Shown piece by piece: positions 14,710 to 21,978 of a stretch of DNA of 29,988 bases (position 1 is its first letter; each line of letters opens with the position of its first letter). The stretch is from CAVQGF01 sp045807945 (GTDB lineage: Bacteria; Acidobacteriota; Terriglobia; Terriglobales; Acidobacteriaceae). The notes under the pieces were generated by a model. It saw only the letters and a list, made by a program, of their open reading frames with translations, was not told the DNA's origin and ran no database searches. The stretch lies in the NCBI GenBank assembly GCA_045807945.1, contig JBJMGI010000108.1:1-29988 (forward strand), read 5' to 3'. Position numbers and translations under genes: made by a program.

Positions 14710-16217
14710 TACGCCTTGACCGCGAACTCACTGTGCTTGCGGCTATAGCTGATGTAGATCACCAGCCCGATCAGCAGCCAAACAAAGAAGCGCACCCAGT
14801 TGGTGATCGTGAGCCCGGCCATCAGCAGCACGCACATCAGCGTAGCCAGCACGGGGATCGCGATACCTCCGGGCACGCGGAACCCACGCGCACGCTCGGG
14901 GTCCTTGTAGCGGAGCACGATCACACCCAGCGCGACCAGCGCAAACGCGAATAACGTTCCGATGTTCGAAAGATCGGCCAGAGTTCCAATGTCGAGCAGG
15001 CCAGCTGGTATGCCGACCGCGAACCCCGCCACCCATGTGGCTACATCGGGTGTACGAAATCTCGGATGCACGCGCCCCAATACCTTAGGAAGCAATCCGT
15101 CTCTCGACATCGCGAACCAAACGCGCGCCTGCCCGATCTGAAACACCAGCAGCGACGAGATCATCCCCATGATCGCGCCAAACAGCACTCCCGCGCGCAC
15201 CCACGTCATCTTGTAAAGCTTGAGGACGTAAACCACTGGCGCAGCAACGTCATTGTCCGAAATGTTTTTCCAGAAGGCAGGCCCGGTCATTCCCGTCAGC
15301 ACCACGGCGACTGCAACATACAAGATGGTGCAGATCACCAAGGTCGCAATGATGCCGATGGGAATATCGCGCTTGGGATTTTTGGCTTCCTCTGCCGCGG
15401 TGGAGACAGAATCAAATCCGATGTAGGTAAAGAAGATGATGGAGCCGCCGGTCAGCACGCCGCCCCAGCCATTCGGCATGAAGGGATGCCAATTCTCCGG
15501 ACGCACCATTGAGGAGCCCGCGATCACGAACGCAAAGATGGCCCCTATCTTCAGGATCACCATCGCGTTATTCGCGTTGGCAGATTCTTTGATCCCGCGC
15601 ACCAGCAGCACCGTGAGCAGCATCACGATGACGAACGCCGGCCAGTTGAATCCGAAGTGCCAGCCGTTCGCGGGTGTGTAAGCAGGCGTTGACCACTGCT
15701 CGCTCAGATGAATGTTGAACAGGTCGAGCAGGTTGACCACGTGCGCCGAAAACCCTACGCCCACCGACATGTTACTGACCGCATATTCCAGGATCAGGTC
15801 CCACCCGATGATCCAGGCCACCAACTCACCCATGGTCGCGTAGGTGTACGTGTAAGCGCTGCCTGCGATCGGGATCATCGATGCCAGTTCGGCGTAACAG
15901 AGTGCAGCTAACCCACAGGCGAACGCCACCAGCACGAACGAAAGCGCTATCGCAGGTCCGGCGCCGGGGCGGCCGAATGCGGCCGAATGGTGGATGAGGT
16001 ACTCCAGCATCGGCGCCTGCCAAATAGATTCTGCGGAAAAGAATTGCCCTTTGATCGCCGTCCCGATCACGGTGAAGATGCCTGAGCCGATGACCGCGCC
16101 GATGCCGAGCGCGGTCAGCGCAACCGGGCCCAGCGTCTTTTTCAGGCGCGTCTCCGGATTCTCCGAATCCGAGATCAGCTTGTCTATGGACTTCTTCGCG
16201 AACAGTTGGTTAGGCAG
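14709..16217 (-). CDS. APC-superfamily (CAT-type) amino acid permease, CTG start
   Basis: A polytopic transporter with about 12 transmembrane helices. Family motifs: LGIGAVIGSGIFTVIG in helix 1, AGSAYTYTYATMGELVAWII in helix 3, FFTYIGFDSVSTAAEEAKNP and RDIPIGI after helix 6. The usual helix 1 lies upstream of the first GTG (16070), and between it and an upstream stop no ATG, GTG or TTG exists in frame. Reading back gives LPNQLFAKKSIDKLISDSEN; the first of these codons is CTG (16215-16217), 7 nt after AGGAG (16225-16229 on the minus strand). I therefore place the start there, giving 503 residues, a typical length. The downstream add gene overlaps by one base. Cationic or neutral amino acids are likely substrates; coupling to add is suggestive only. 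Confidence 0.88.
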   Translation of the reverse strand: MPNQLFAKKSIDKLISDSENPETRLKKTLGPVALTALGIGAVIGSGIFTVIGTAIKGQFFSAESIWQAPMLEYLIHHSAAFGRPGAGPAIALSFVLVAFACGLAALCYAELASMIPIAGSAYTYTYATMGELVAWIIGWDLILEYAVSNMSVGVGFSAHVVNLLDLFNIHLSEQWSTPAYTPANGWHFGFNWPAFVIVMLLTVLLVRGIKESANANNAMVILKIGAIFAFVIAGSSMVRPENWHPFMPNGWGGVLTGGSIIFFTYIGFDSVSTAAEEAKNPKRDIPIGIIATLVICTILYVAVAVVLTGMTGPAFWKNISDNDVAAPVVYVLKLYKMTWVRAGVLFGAIMGMISSLLVFQIGQARVWFAMSRDGLLPKVLGRVHPRFRTPDVATWVAGFAVGIPAGLLDIGTLADLSNIGTLFAFALVALGVIVLRYKDPERARGFRVPGGIAIPVLATLMCVLLMAGLTITNWVRFFVWLLIGLVIYISYSRKHSEFAVKA

Positions 16218-16294
16218 GTGAGGGCTCCTGAATTTAATGGGATGTCATCCCCTAGCGAGGCGTTCGCACTCGGCCGTCAGCGCACCCGCTCTTA

Positions 16295-16329
16295 GCTGAG
16301 TGCTGAACGCTGACGGCTGAATGCTGATG
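16295..16329. repeat. Five tandem heptamers GCTGANN
   Basis: GCTGAGT, GCTGAAC, GCTGACG, GCTGAAT, GCTGATG follow each other without gaps (16295-16329), ending one base before the stop codon of the small basic protein. The first five bases are invariant and the last two vary, so this is a minisatellite or a degenerate binding array. Confidence 0.75.
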
Positions 16330-16330
16330 T

Positions 16331-16483
16331 TTACCGCTTGGCCGTGCCGCGCACCATCTTCTTCACTTTGCGCTTCATCGAGCCGCGCGCAGCCGTGCGC
16401 TTGCCCTTGGGAGCAGCCTTCTTGCGCGACGCCCTACGTGACTTCTTGCGTTCTTCTTTGGTCTGACCTTTGGTATTTGCCAT
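16331..16483 (-). CDS. Very basic 50-residue protein, probably nucleic-acid binding
   Basis: ATG 16483 to TAA 16331 (minus). The product starts MANTKGQTKEERKKSRRASR and ends MKRKVKKMVRGTAKR; 13 Lys and 9 Arg against 2 Glu, no Cys, almost no hydrophobic residues. It resembles in style the small basic tails of histone-like or ribosome-associated proteins, but I recognise no family. A purine-rich AAGAAAGA lies about 7-14 nt upstream, and a promoter with a TAGAAT -10 box (minus) plus a hairpin at the presumed mRNA 5' end precede it. The opposite strand is not a plausible protein. It lies between the zinc-ribbon membrane gene and the permease, both on the same strand. Confidence 0.7.
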   Translation of the reverse strand: MANTKGQTKEERKKSRRASRKKAAPKGKRTAARGSMKRKVKKMVRGTAKR

Positions 16484-16511
16484 TTGTGAGTCTTTCTTTT
16501 TAGGATTGCTG

Positions 16512-16535
16512 GCCTTGGACGATAAAAACCAAGGC
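16512..16535 (-). promoter_or_regulatory. 5'-end hairpin in the leader of the basic protein
   Basis: GCCTTGG (16512-16518) and CCAAGGC (16529-16535) form a perfect 7-bp stem around a 10-nt loop that reads U-rich on the minus strand. From the -10 box at 16538-16543 the transcript would start at about 16531, so the stem could involve the very 5' end of the message. Confidence 0.35.
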
Positions 16536-16537
16536 TG

Positions 16538-16567
16538 ATTCTACAGGAAGCCACCCGATTTCAGTAA
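16538..16567 (-). promoter_or_regulatory. Promoter of the small basic protein gene
   Basis: On the minus strand TTACTG (16567-16562) and TAGAAT (16543-16538) are 18 nt apart, with TG one base before the -10 box (extended -10). It points at the ATG at 16483 with a leader of about 45 nt. Confidence 0.45.
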
Positions 16568-16572
16568 CTTGG

Positions 16573-17016
16573 CTACCATTCCCACGGCATGCTGCCGGGC
16601 TGGAACATCGGATCCTGATGTGGCTGTCGTGATAACGAGCGGCGTACCGTGAGCGCCCGAAAAAACCATCCAACAAAGTAAATCGCGGAAGCGACAACAA
16701 TCAGCCATTCAGTCGTTTGCTCGAAAGTATGTGTGTCCACCACAAAATATGCGCCCAGGATGAAGACGGTACCGAATATTAGGACAAACAAAAACTCTGC
16801 GTTCCAAAGGAAATACCTTCGCTTTTCGTCATTACTGAAATGAGCCCATTCGCGCAACTGAGTCGCGTGGATCGTTCCGCACTTGCATTGAAAGACCTCT
16901 CGCCCGATCTCCGGATCTTTTTTGCTGAACGGGCGCGCGATCCATCGCTTTTTGCAAACGGGACAGCTGTCGTATCGTGCTTGCTGCCGAAGAAGAAAAA
17001 ATAATATCTCGAACAA
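16573..17016 (-). CDS. Zinc-ribbon protein with two membrane helices, TTG start
   Basis: 147 residues. The TTG at 17016 immediately follows the TAA of pcrA, with GAGAAGG about 5 nt upstream inside the end of pcrA, so translation is probably coupled. The N-terminal part carries SCPVCKKRW (about 17-25) and a FQCKCG pair (about 43-48), a four-Cys zinc ribbon. Two hydrophobic segments follow (FLFVLIFGTVFILGAYFVV and WLIVVASAIYFVGWFF), then a polar Pro/Met-rich tail ending SMPWEW. Composition is AT-richer than in pcrA. No family is recognised; the layout suggests a membrane-anchored protein with a cytoplasmic metal-binding head. Confidence 0.65.
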   Translation of the reverse strand: MFEILFFLLRQQARYDSCPVCKKRWIARPFSKKDPEIGREVFQCKCGTIHATQLREWAHFSNDEKRRYFLWNAEFLFVLIFGTVFILGAYFVVDTHTFEQTTEWLIVVASAIYFVGWFFRALTVRRSLSRQPHQDPMFQPGSMPWEW

Positions 17017-19605
17017 TTACGCCTTCTCTAATTGCGCAAATTTTTCAACCAATTTCTTCAGCCCAAACCGCGGGAACTGTACAGTGATCTTCGCGTCTTC
17101 CCCATCGCCCTCGCGTTTGTACACCGTCCCCTCGCCGTATTTCGGATGGACCACGCGCTGCCCCGGCTTGAATCCCTTTTTGCCCGTCGGCTCGGGTATC
17201 GGGACCTTCGGGCGGCTGAACTTTTTCCCGCGCGAGGCGAAGAATTCCGCGATGTTATCTATCGAGTTGTAGCTCGGACCGCCGTAGGACTTCCCGGCGC
17301 GGCTCCGCCCGGCATCTCTTCCATTGCCGGCAGGAATCGGCCTCTCGCTCTGATCCTCATCTTCGTAGCTGTAGTGCCGCGACTCGCCGTAATCCGATCT
17401 CGCAGGGGCAGCCGCCCGCGGGTGTGCAGAACCAGCACGGCGCGAGCTTCCCACTTCCTCCAGCAACTGCGGCGGCACCTCTTCCAGGAAGCGCGACGGG
17501 ATGCTCGCCTCCGGCATGTCCGTGCCGAACCGCCGGCGATACCTCGCGCGCGTCAGCATCAGCGTGTTCATCGCGCGCGTCATCCCCACGTAACAAAGCC
17601 GGCGCTCTTCTTCGAGCTGATCAGGGTCGAGGAAAGTGCGTGAGTGCGGGAACAAGCCCTCTTCCATGCCGACCAGAAACACAAGCGGGAACTCCAGGCC
17701 CTTGGCCGCGTGCAACGTCATCAGCGTGATCTGCTGCGACGCCTCGTACTGGTCCGCATCGCTCACCAGCGCCGCATGGTCCAAAAATTCCGCGAGTGTT
17801 TCGCCTCGGTCGCGCGAATCCATCGCGGCGTTCACCAATTCGCGCAGGTTCTCAATCCGCGAGAACGCCTCGGGCGTGTCCTCCGCTTCAAGAAGCTTGA
17901 TGTATCGCGTCCGGTCGATCAGGAATTTCAAAACTTCAGGCACGCTGGCAGCCCCACCCGGAGCTCGAAAGCCTTCAACAGCTTCTTCCTTATCTGAATT
18001 GTCATTCCGAGCGGAGCCCGCCGCTGCGGGCGGAGTCGAGGGATCTAGGCTTTCGTCCGCCGCGCCAAAATCAAACTCGGTGTTCTCCTCTGCGCTCTCG
18101 GCGAACGCCTCCGCGTCCTCTGGGGTTAAAGGCTTTTCCACTTCCCCCGAAACGTTCCCTACAAACTCACCGGCCAGCATCGCCCGCGCATCCTCGATCA
18201 ACTGCTTGAAAACCTGCAGCGCCGCTGTCGCGCGTGGCGGCAGCAATTGCCGTTCGATCGCGTCTCCAACCGCCCGCCACAACGAAGAATTAGTCTCCAG
18301 CGCGATCCGCTCCAGCACTTCCATCGTCGTCTTGCCGATCCCGCGCGGAGGATTATTGATGCACCGCAGCAGAGCCACCGAATCATCCGGATTCTGCAGC
18401 AGCTTCAGATACGAGATCATGTCTTTGATCTCGGCGCGCTCGTAGAATGAGAACCCGCCGACCACGTGATACTTCAGCTGATACCGCCGCAGCGCTTCTT
18501 CAAACAGTCGCGATTGAAAATTCGTCCGGTACAGCACTGCTGCCTTCGGCTGCTCGTTATTCTGCAGCGCCTCGCGGACATACTTCGCGATCGCATCCGC
18601 TACGAACAGTGCCTCGTTCTCGCCGTCCGGCGCCTCGTAGTAGCCGATCATCGAGCCGCCCTGCCGGTCGGTCCACAGGTTCTTGCCCTTGCGCTTCAGG
18701 TTATTCGCCACCACCGCCGACGCCGCTTCCAGGATCACCTGGGTCGAGCGGTAGTTCTGTTCCAGGCGGATGATCTTCGCCTCGGGAAAATCTTTTTCGA
18801 ACTCCAGGATGTTGCGAATATCCGCGCCGCGCCACGAATAGATGGACTGGTCTTCATCACCAACGGCGCACACGTTGTGGTGTTTGCCCGCGAGCAGCGT
18901 CATCAGCTCGTACTGCGGACGGTTCGTATCCTGATACTCATCGATCAGCACGTACTCGAACCGGCGCTGATATCTTTCCCGCACCTCGCTCGATGCTTTC
19001 AGCAGCCGCACCGTCTCCAGCAGTAGGTCGTCGAAATCGAGCGCGTTCGCCTTCAGCAATTCTTTGCGGTAGATCTCGTAAATATGTGCGACGCGCTCGG
19101 TCTTCGGGTCCGCCGATTGCAGGTAGACTTCCTGCGGATCGAGCATCTTGTTCTTCGCATGCGAGATGTGCGAAAGCACCGCCGAGGGTTTGAGCTGTTT
19201 GTCGTCAATTCCCAACCGCCGCATCGCCGCTTTCACTAGCGACTGCTGATCGGCTTCATCGTAGATAGCAAAATCTTTTCTGATCCCCGACTTCAGCGCC
19301 TCGATATCGCGCCGCAGCACGCGCACGCAGAATGAGTGGAATGTTGCGATCACTGGTTTGCGCAGCGCCCGCCCGCCGACGAGCTTTTCGACACGCTCCG
19401 CCATCTCCGCCGACGCCTTATTGGTAAAAGTGACGGCGAGGATCGAATCCGGCGAGACGCCCAGGTCTTCGATCAGGTGGGCGATGCGATAGGTGATCAC
19501 GCGCGTCTTGCCGCTGCCCGCTCCTGCAAGGATCAACACCGGTCCGTGGACGGTCTCCACCGCCTCGCGTTGTTGCGGGTTCAGTTGTTCAAGAAAGGAC
19601 GACAC
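17017..19605 (-). CDS. pcrA: UvrD/PcrA-type superfamily 1 DNA helicase with an in-frame repeat insertion
   Basis: 862 residues from GTG 19605. ATP-driven 3'-5' helicase of repair and replication restart. Motifs in order: Q-motif LNPQQREAV, Walker A AGAGSGKTR (Lys33), VTFTNKAS, LIDEYQDTN (Walker B), VGDEDQSIYSWRGA, LEQNYRS, TLHAAKGLEFPLVFLVGMEE, and EERRLCYVGMTRA. The C-terminal Tudor-like tail (GQRVVHPKYGEGTV to the end) is characteristic of PcrA/UvrD1. An acidic, Ser/Pro-rich insert at about residues 480-550 contains SLDPSTPPAAAGSARNDN, encoded by a copy of the genome's palindromic repeat (18000-18047). The start has a TACAAT box 7 nt upstream and no ribosome site, so it may be leaderless. 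The 3' end abuts the next gene. Confidence 0.95.
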   Translation of the reverse strand: MSSFLEQLNPQQREAVETVHGPVLILAGAGSGKTRVITYRIAHLIEDLGVSPDSILAVTFTNKASAEMAERVEKLVGGRALRKPVIATFHSFCVRVLRRDIEALKSGIRKDFAIYDEADQQSLVKAAMRRLGIDDKQLKPSAVLSHISHAKNKMLDPQEVYLQSADPKTERVAHIYEIYRKELLKANALDFDDLLLETVRLLKASSEVRERYQRRFEYVLIDEYQDTNRPQYELMTLLAGKHHNVCAVGDEDQSIYSWRGADIRNILEFEKDFPEAKIIRLEQNYRSTQVILEAASAVVANNLKRKGKNLWTDRQGGSMIGYYEAPDGENEALFVADAIAKYVREALQNNEQPKAAVLYRTNFQSRLFEEALRRYQLKYHVVGGFSFYERAEIKDMISYLKLLQNPDDSVALLRCINNPPRGIGKTTMEVLERIALETNSSLWRAVGDAIERQLLPPRATAALQVFKQLIEDARAMLAGEFVGNVSGEVEKPLTPEDAEAFAESAEENTEFDFGAADESLDPSTPPAAAGSARNDNSDKEEAVEGFRAPGGAASVPEVLKFLIDRTRYIKLLEAEDTPEAFSRIENLRELVNAAMDSRDRGETLAEFLDHAALVSDADQYEASQQITLMTLHAAKGLEFPLVFLVGMEEGLFPHSRTFLDPDQLEEERRLCYVGMTRAMNTLMLTRARYRRRFGTDMPEASIPSRFLEEVPPQLLEEVGSSRRAGSAHPRAAAPARSDYGESRHYSYEDEDQSERPIPAGNGRDAGRSRAGKSYGGPSYNSIDNIAEFFASRGKKFSRPKVPIPEPTGKKGFKPGQRVVHPKYGEGTVYKREGDGEDAKITVQFPRFGLKKLVEKFAQLEKA
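18000..18047. repeat. Palindromic dispersed repeat inside pcrA
   Basis: TGTCATTCCGAGCGGAGCCC followed by GCCGCTGCGGGCGGAGTCGA and GGGATCTA. The core GCCCGC-CGCT-GCGGGC (18016-18031) is a 6-bp hairpin. The element matches the intergenic copy at 24842-24888 almost base for base, and here is read in frame (minus) as part of the helicase. Confidence 0.85.
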
Positions 19606-19612
19606 TGCTTCA

Positions 19613-19618
19613 ATTGTA
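19613..19618 (-). promoter_or_regulatory. TACAAT -10 box for leaderless pcrA
   Basis: Minus-strand TACAAT (19618-19613) lies 7 nt before GTG 19605, as in other genes of this window. No Shine-Dalgarno motif is present in the gap. No clear -35. Confidence 0.45.
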
Positions 19619-19629
19619 CGGGATGATTT

Positions 19630-19992
19630 TCACTCGGCTTTCGACTTGCACTCGGCACACTCGCACAACCCGCGCAGATACTCCCACGAGTAGATGCCGT
19701 GCTGGTGCCCGTCATTCCAAACGAAGGTGATGGCGTACTTTCCGGCAGGCTGCACGTCGGTCGGCCTCGCTGCCTCGCGGAACATTGGCAGCGCTCCGGG
19801 CTGCGCGGCCGGCGCTACCCCCGGCTTGCGTCCGGATTTCTCGCGCTCTTCGTCGCACAGCGCGCATGGGCAAGCATCGCGTAGGAATTGGAAGGTGAAG
19901 TGGCTGCGGTGGTCGTCTTTCCAGGTGATGTCCACACCTGTCCCGCCGCTTTTATCTACCTGGACTGACTTCGGATCAGCGACACCGGCCAT
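19630..19992 (-). CDS. DUF971 (GBBH-like N-terminal domain) protein
   Basis: 120 residues from ATG 19992. The domain corresponds to the N-terminal Zn-binding region of gamma-butyrobetaine hydroxylases: ITWKDDHRSHFTFQFLRDAC, CPCALCDEE, then NDGHQHGIYSWEYLRGLCEC and AECKSK. Six Cys (three in DACPCALC, three in LCECAEC) suggest metal or Fe-S binding. Stand-alone DUF971 proteins are widespread and are discussed in connection with Fe-S protein assembly, but the role is not settled. A Pro/Ala-rich segment (about 50-75) separates the two halves. GATACT, a -10-like box, sits 6 nt before the ATG. The pcrA start follows 24 nt downstream, same strand. Confidence 0.82.
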   Translation of the reverse strand: MAGVADPKSVQVDKSGGTGVDITWKDDHRSHFTFQFLRDACPCALCDEEREKSGRKPGVAPAAQPGALPMFREAARPTDVQPAGKYAITFVWNDGHQHGIYSWEYLRGLCECAECKSKAE

Positions 19993-19998
19993 AAAAGC

Positions 19999-20004
19999 AG
20001 TATC
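19999..20004 (-). promoter_or_regulatory. GATACT -10-like box before the DUF971 gene
   Basis: Minus-strand GATACT (20004-19999) is separated from ATG 19992 by GCTTTT (6 nt), the same geometry as the TACAAT starts elsewhere in the window. No ribosome site is present. Confidence 0.3.
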
Positions 20005-20024
20005 GCATGCGACAGCTGCTGACG

Positions 20025-20297
20025 TTACGCTGCGTTAAAGTCGTCGTCGCGACCGCCAAAGCTGGAATCGGCGAACAAAAGATAACGCTTGATCCACGCT
20101 TCCACATTTTCTTTCCAAGCGCACATGCGCGCTAGCCCGGCCTTCACGCGCGGGCGTTCCATTTCTGCTTGCGTCTCGTGCTCCCAGTCGTAATGCGGCT
20201 TGCGCACGCGTTCGGGCGTGCTCGCCTCGGGCAAAGCTGCGCCCGCGGCGGCGGCTACGTCAGGGTTTTTCTTGTTCTTAGGAATTTCCGGACTCAT
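20025..20297 (-). CDS. Small protein of a tandem paralogous pair (copy 2)
   Basis: 90 residues from ATG 20297 (MSPEIPKNKKNPDVAAAAGA). The N-terminal two thirds are polar, Ala/Pro/Glu-rich and probably disordered; the C-terminus has an amphipathic helix WKENVEAWIKRYLLFADSSF. The upstream gene encodes FIEDVEGWIRKYLNLADEVL at the same relative position, and both start with a KNP...AAAA segment, so the two are tandem duplicates that have diverged. No ribosome site is evident. No known family is recognised. Confidence 0.62.
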   Translation of the reverse strand: MSPEIPKNKKNPDVAAAAGAALPEASTPERVRKPHYDWEHETQAEMERPRVKAGLARMCAWKENVEAWIKRYLLFADSSFGGRDDDFNAA

Positions 20298-20393
20298 TGC
20301 TTGTAAAACAGACCTACAGTTTCGCGGCTCAGGGTAGCCGGTCAAAAATATTAGACAAAATAAATTGTGAGTTGGTTGTCTGCGTGCCGAACC

Positions 20394-20639
20394 CTATGCC
20401 GCCGGATCTTTTTCCGACTTCATGTCCGGTTCCGCAGGATTCTGCAGCACTTCATCTGCTAGGTTCAGATATTTCCGGATCCAGCCTTCCACATCTTCAA
20501 TAAAGCTGGTCTGCGGACGTCGTTCCCGGGGCTCCTGTTTCGGCTGGGGCCGCGCTGCCTGCAATATCTTCATGGTGGATTCCTGGGCAGCTGCTGCTGC
20601 GAGCACGTGAGACTCGGGATTCTTTCCGTGAAGTGGCAT
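20394..20639 (-). CDS. Small protein of a tandem paralogous pair (copy 1)
   Basis: 81 residues from ATG 20639 (MPLHGKNPESHVLAAAAAQE); ATG 20657 would add six residues (MAPAED) and cannot be excluded. The start at 20639 aligns best with its downstream paralogue. A variable Gln/Arg/Pro-rich middle leads to the conserved C-terminal motif VEGWIRKYLNLAD, matching VEAWIKRYLLFAD in the next gene, 96 nt downstream on the same strand. The motif has alternating Trp/Ile/Tyr/Leu faces, consistent with a docking or dimerising helix. Function unknown. Confidence 0.58.
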   Translation of the reverse strand: MPLHGKNPESHVLAAAAAQESTMKILQAARPQPKQEPRERRPQTSFIEDVEGWIRKYLNLADEVLQNPAEPDMKSEKDPAA

Positions 20640-20737
20640 ATCTTCAGCCGGGGCCATTCCAGCTCAGGGGATGAGTCGTCGCTTAGGTAGATGGCCGGCC
20701 TAGGTCGCGGGTTGGCACGCGCCAGTCCTCGCCAGAG

Positions 20738-20767
20738 TTGTCGAAACCGCCTCTGCTCCGGTAAAAT
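20738..20767 (+). promoter_or_regulatory. Promoter of rpmB
   Basis: TTGTCG (20738-20743), 18-nt spacer, TAAAAT (20762-20767). It gives a leader of about 70 nt before ATG 20845. Confidence 0.5.
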
Positions 20768-20844
20768 CAATGTTTTACACACCACGCTCCGAAGTTCCCC
20801 TTAGCGGTAAGTCCTTCTGAGTTTGACCTTAAGAGGCAAAAGTC

Positions 20845-21033
20845 ATGGCACAAATCTGCGCTGTCTGCGGCAAGAAGCCGCAAGCGGGAAACAACATCAG
20901 CCACGCCCACAACGTGACCAAGCGTCGCTGGAACGTGAACCTGCGCCCCGTGCGCGCCAAAGTCGGCTCCGGCAGCAAACGCATGCGCGTCTGCGCCCAA
21001 TGCTTGAAGAGCGGCAAGATTGTCAAGGCATAA
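20845..21033 (+). CDS. rpmB: 50S ribosomal protein L28 (zinc-binding form)
   Basis: 62 residues from ATG 20845, with AAGAGG about 8 nt upstream. Large-subunit protein. MAQICAVCGKKPQAGNNISH and HNVTKRRWNVNLRPVRAK are diagnostic of L28. Cys5/Cys8 and Cys50/Cys53 (CAVC, CAQC) form the four-Cys zinc site of the C+ variant, in contrast to the C- paralogue that zinc-starved bacteria use. Monocistronic: own promoter upstream and a strong terminator 34 nt after the stop. Confidence 0.96.
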   Translation: MAQICAVCGKKPQAGNNISHAHNVTKRRWNVNLRPVRAKVGSGSKRMRVCAQCLKSGKIVKA

Positions 21034-21066
21034 GTACCGAGCCGCCAAACCGAGTTCTAGAACGGA

Positions 21067-21097
21067 AAAGCCTCCCAACTTGGGAGGCTTTACTTTT
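21067..21097. terminator. Bidirectional terminator between rpmB and the DUF4097 gene
   Basis: AAAGCCTCCCA (21067-21077), loop ACT, TGGGAGGCTTT (21081-21091), then ACTTTT on the + strand. On the minus strand the same stem is followed by a T run (GGCTTTTCCG), so it can stop both convergent transcripts. Confidence 0.9.
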
Positions 21098-21121
21098 ATC
21101 TTTCTGGGTACTGGCGGGTCG

Positions 21122-21916
21122 TCAGCTTCTCCCGACGTGTATCGACCCATCACTCGTATGGATATCCAGCAGCTCGCCGCCGGCTCCCATCTTTCCCTGA
21201 ATGTCGTGTGTCCCTAGCCGCCCACTTACCGAGAGCGGCACATCCACATCAATGTGCCCGTCAGAAGTGTGCAGCGAGACGTTCGCATTCAGGTTCTCCG
21301 GGATGCGCAGCTCCACTCGACCATCGCTCGCGTGCAGGCTCCAGCCCTCGACCACCTTCGAGCCGGGCAGCGCCGTCGCCATGATTCCGCCATCGCTCGA
21401 TTGCAGATCCAGCCTGTCGAATCGCCCACTCACTCGCATCTTGCCGTCGCTGGTGCGCGCTTCAAGATTGCCGTCCACCCCATCAATGTCTAGTGAACCG
21501 TCACTCGTCCGCGCCAGGATCGGCCCTTTCACTCCGCTGATCGTGACTCGCCCGTCCGAACCTTGCATCTCGAGCTTTGTGTTCGCCGGAGTCGTGACCT
21601 CGAGTTCCACCCGGTGGTTGGTGCTCCACCCGAAATTCCAATTCGTGTGCGGATAATGGATCTCGATGGTCACCGCGTTGCCCATCTGATGCTCGTAGAC
21701 CGTGATTCCGCCCGAGCCGATCTTGTAATTGTTGGTTGTGAGGTGGGCCTCGATCTTGTTGCCCATGCCCGCCACCACGTGCACGTTCGCGTCTGAGGTC
21801 TTCAGCCGCAGCTCCGGCGTCCCGCTTACGTCATAGCTCTTGTTCCAGTCGTCGCAATAGGCAAACGCCGCAAACAACAGCAAGATGGGAATGAGAGTAA
21901 AGACACGTATACGCAT
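21122..21916 (-). CDS. Secreted DUF4097 beta-strand repeat protein
   Basis: 264 residues from ATG 21916, AGGAG 7 nt upstream, signal peptide MRIRVFTLIPILLLFAAFAY. The body is a regular repeat of short strands with an 'SDG' turn: TSDANVHVV, GSDGRVTIS, TSDGSLDID, TSDGKMRVS, SSDGGIMAT, ASDGRVELR, TSDGHIDVD and TSDGSIHVG, about 20 residues apart. This is the DUF4097 solenoid, a right-handed beta-helix-like fold related to adhesin repeats and often found near anti-sigma-factor or membrane genes. No anchor or enzyme domain is present. It is the last gene of the relA-ridA-DUF4097 run and ends at the shared bidirectional terminator. Confidence 0.85.
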   Translation of the reverse strand: MRIRVFTLIPILLLFAAFAYCDDWNKSYDVSGTPELRLKTSDANVHVVAGMGNKIEAHLTTNNYKIGSGGITVYEHQMGNAVTIEIHYPHTNWNFGWSTNHRVELEVTTPANTKLEMQGSDGRVTISGVKGPILARTSDGSLDIDGVDGNLEARTSDGKMRVSGRFDRLDLQSSDGGIMATALPGSKVVEGWSLHASDGRVELRIPENLNANVSLHTSDGHIDVDVPLSVSGRLGTHDIQGKMGAGGELLDIHTSDGSIHVGRS

Positions 21917-21978
21917 ACAGTCGCTCCTAGATTCCAGTACGGAATGGACGTGCCAGAAGTTCCGACGAAAGCAGGCCT

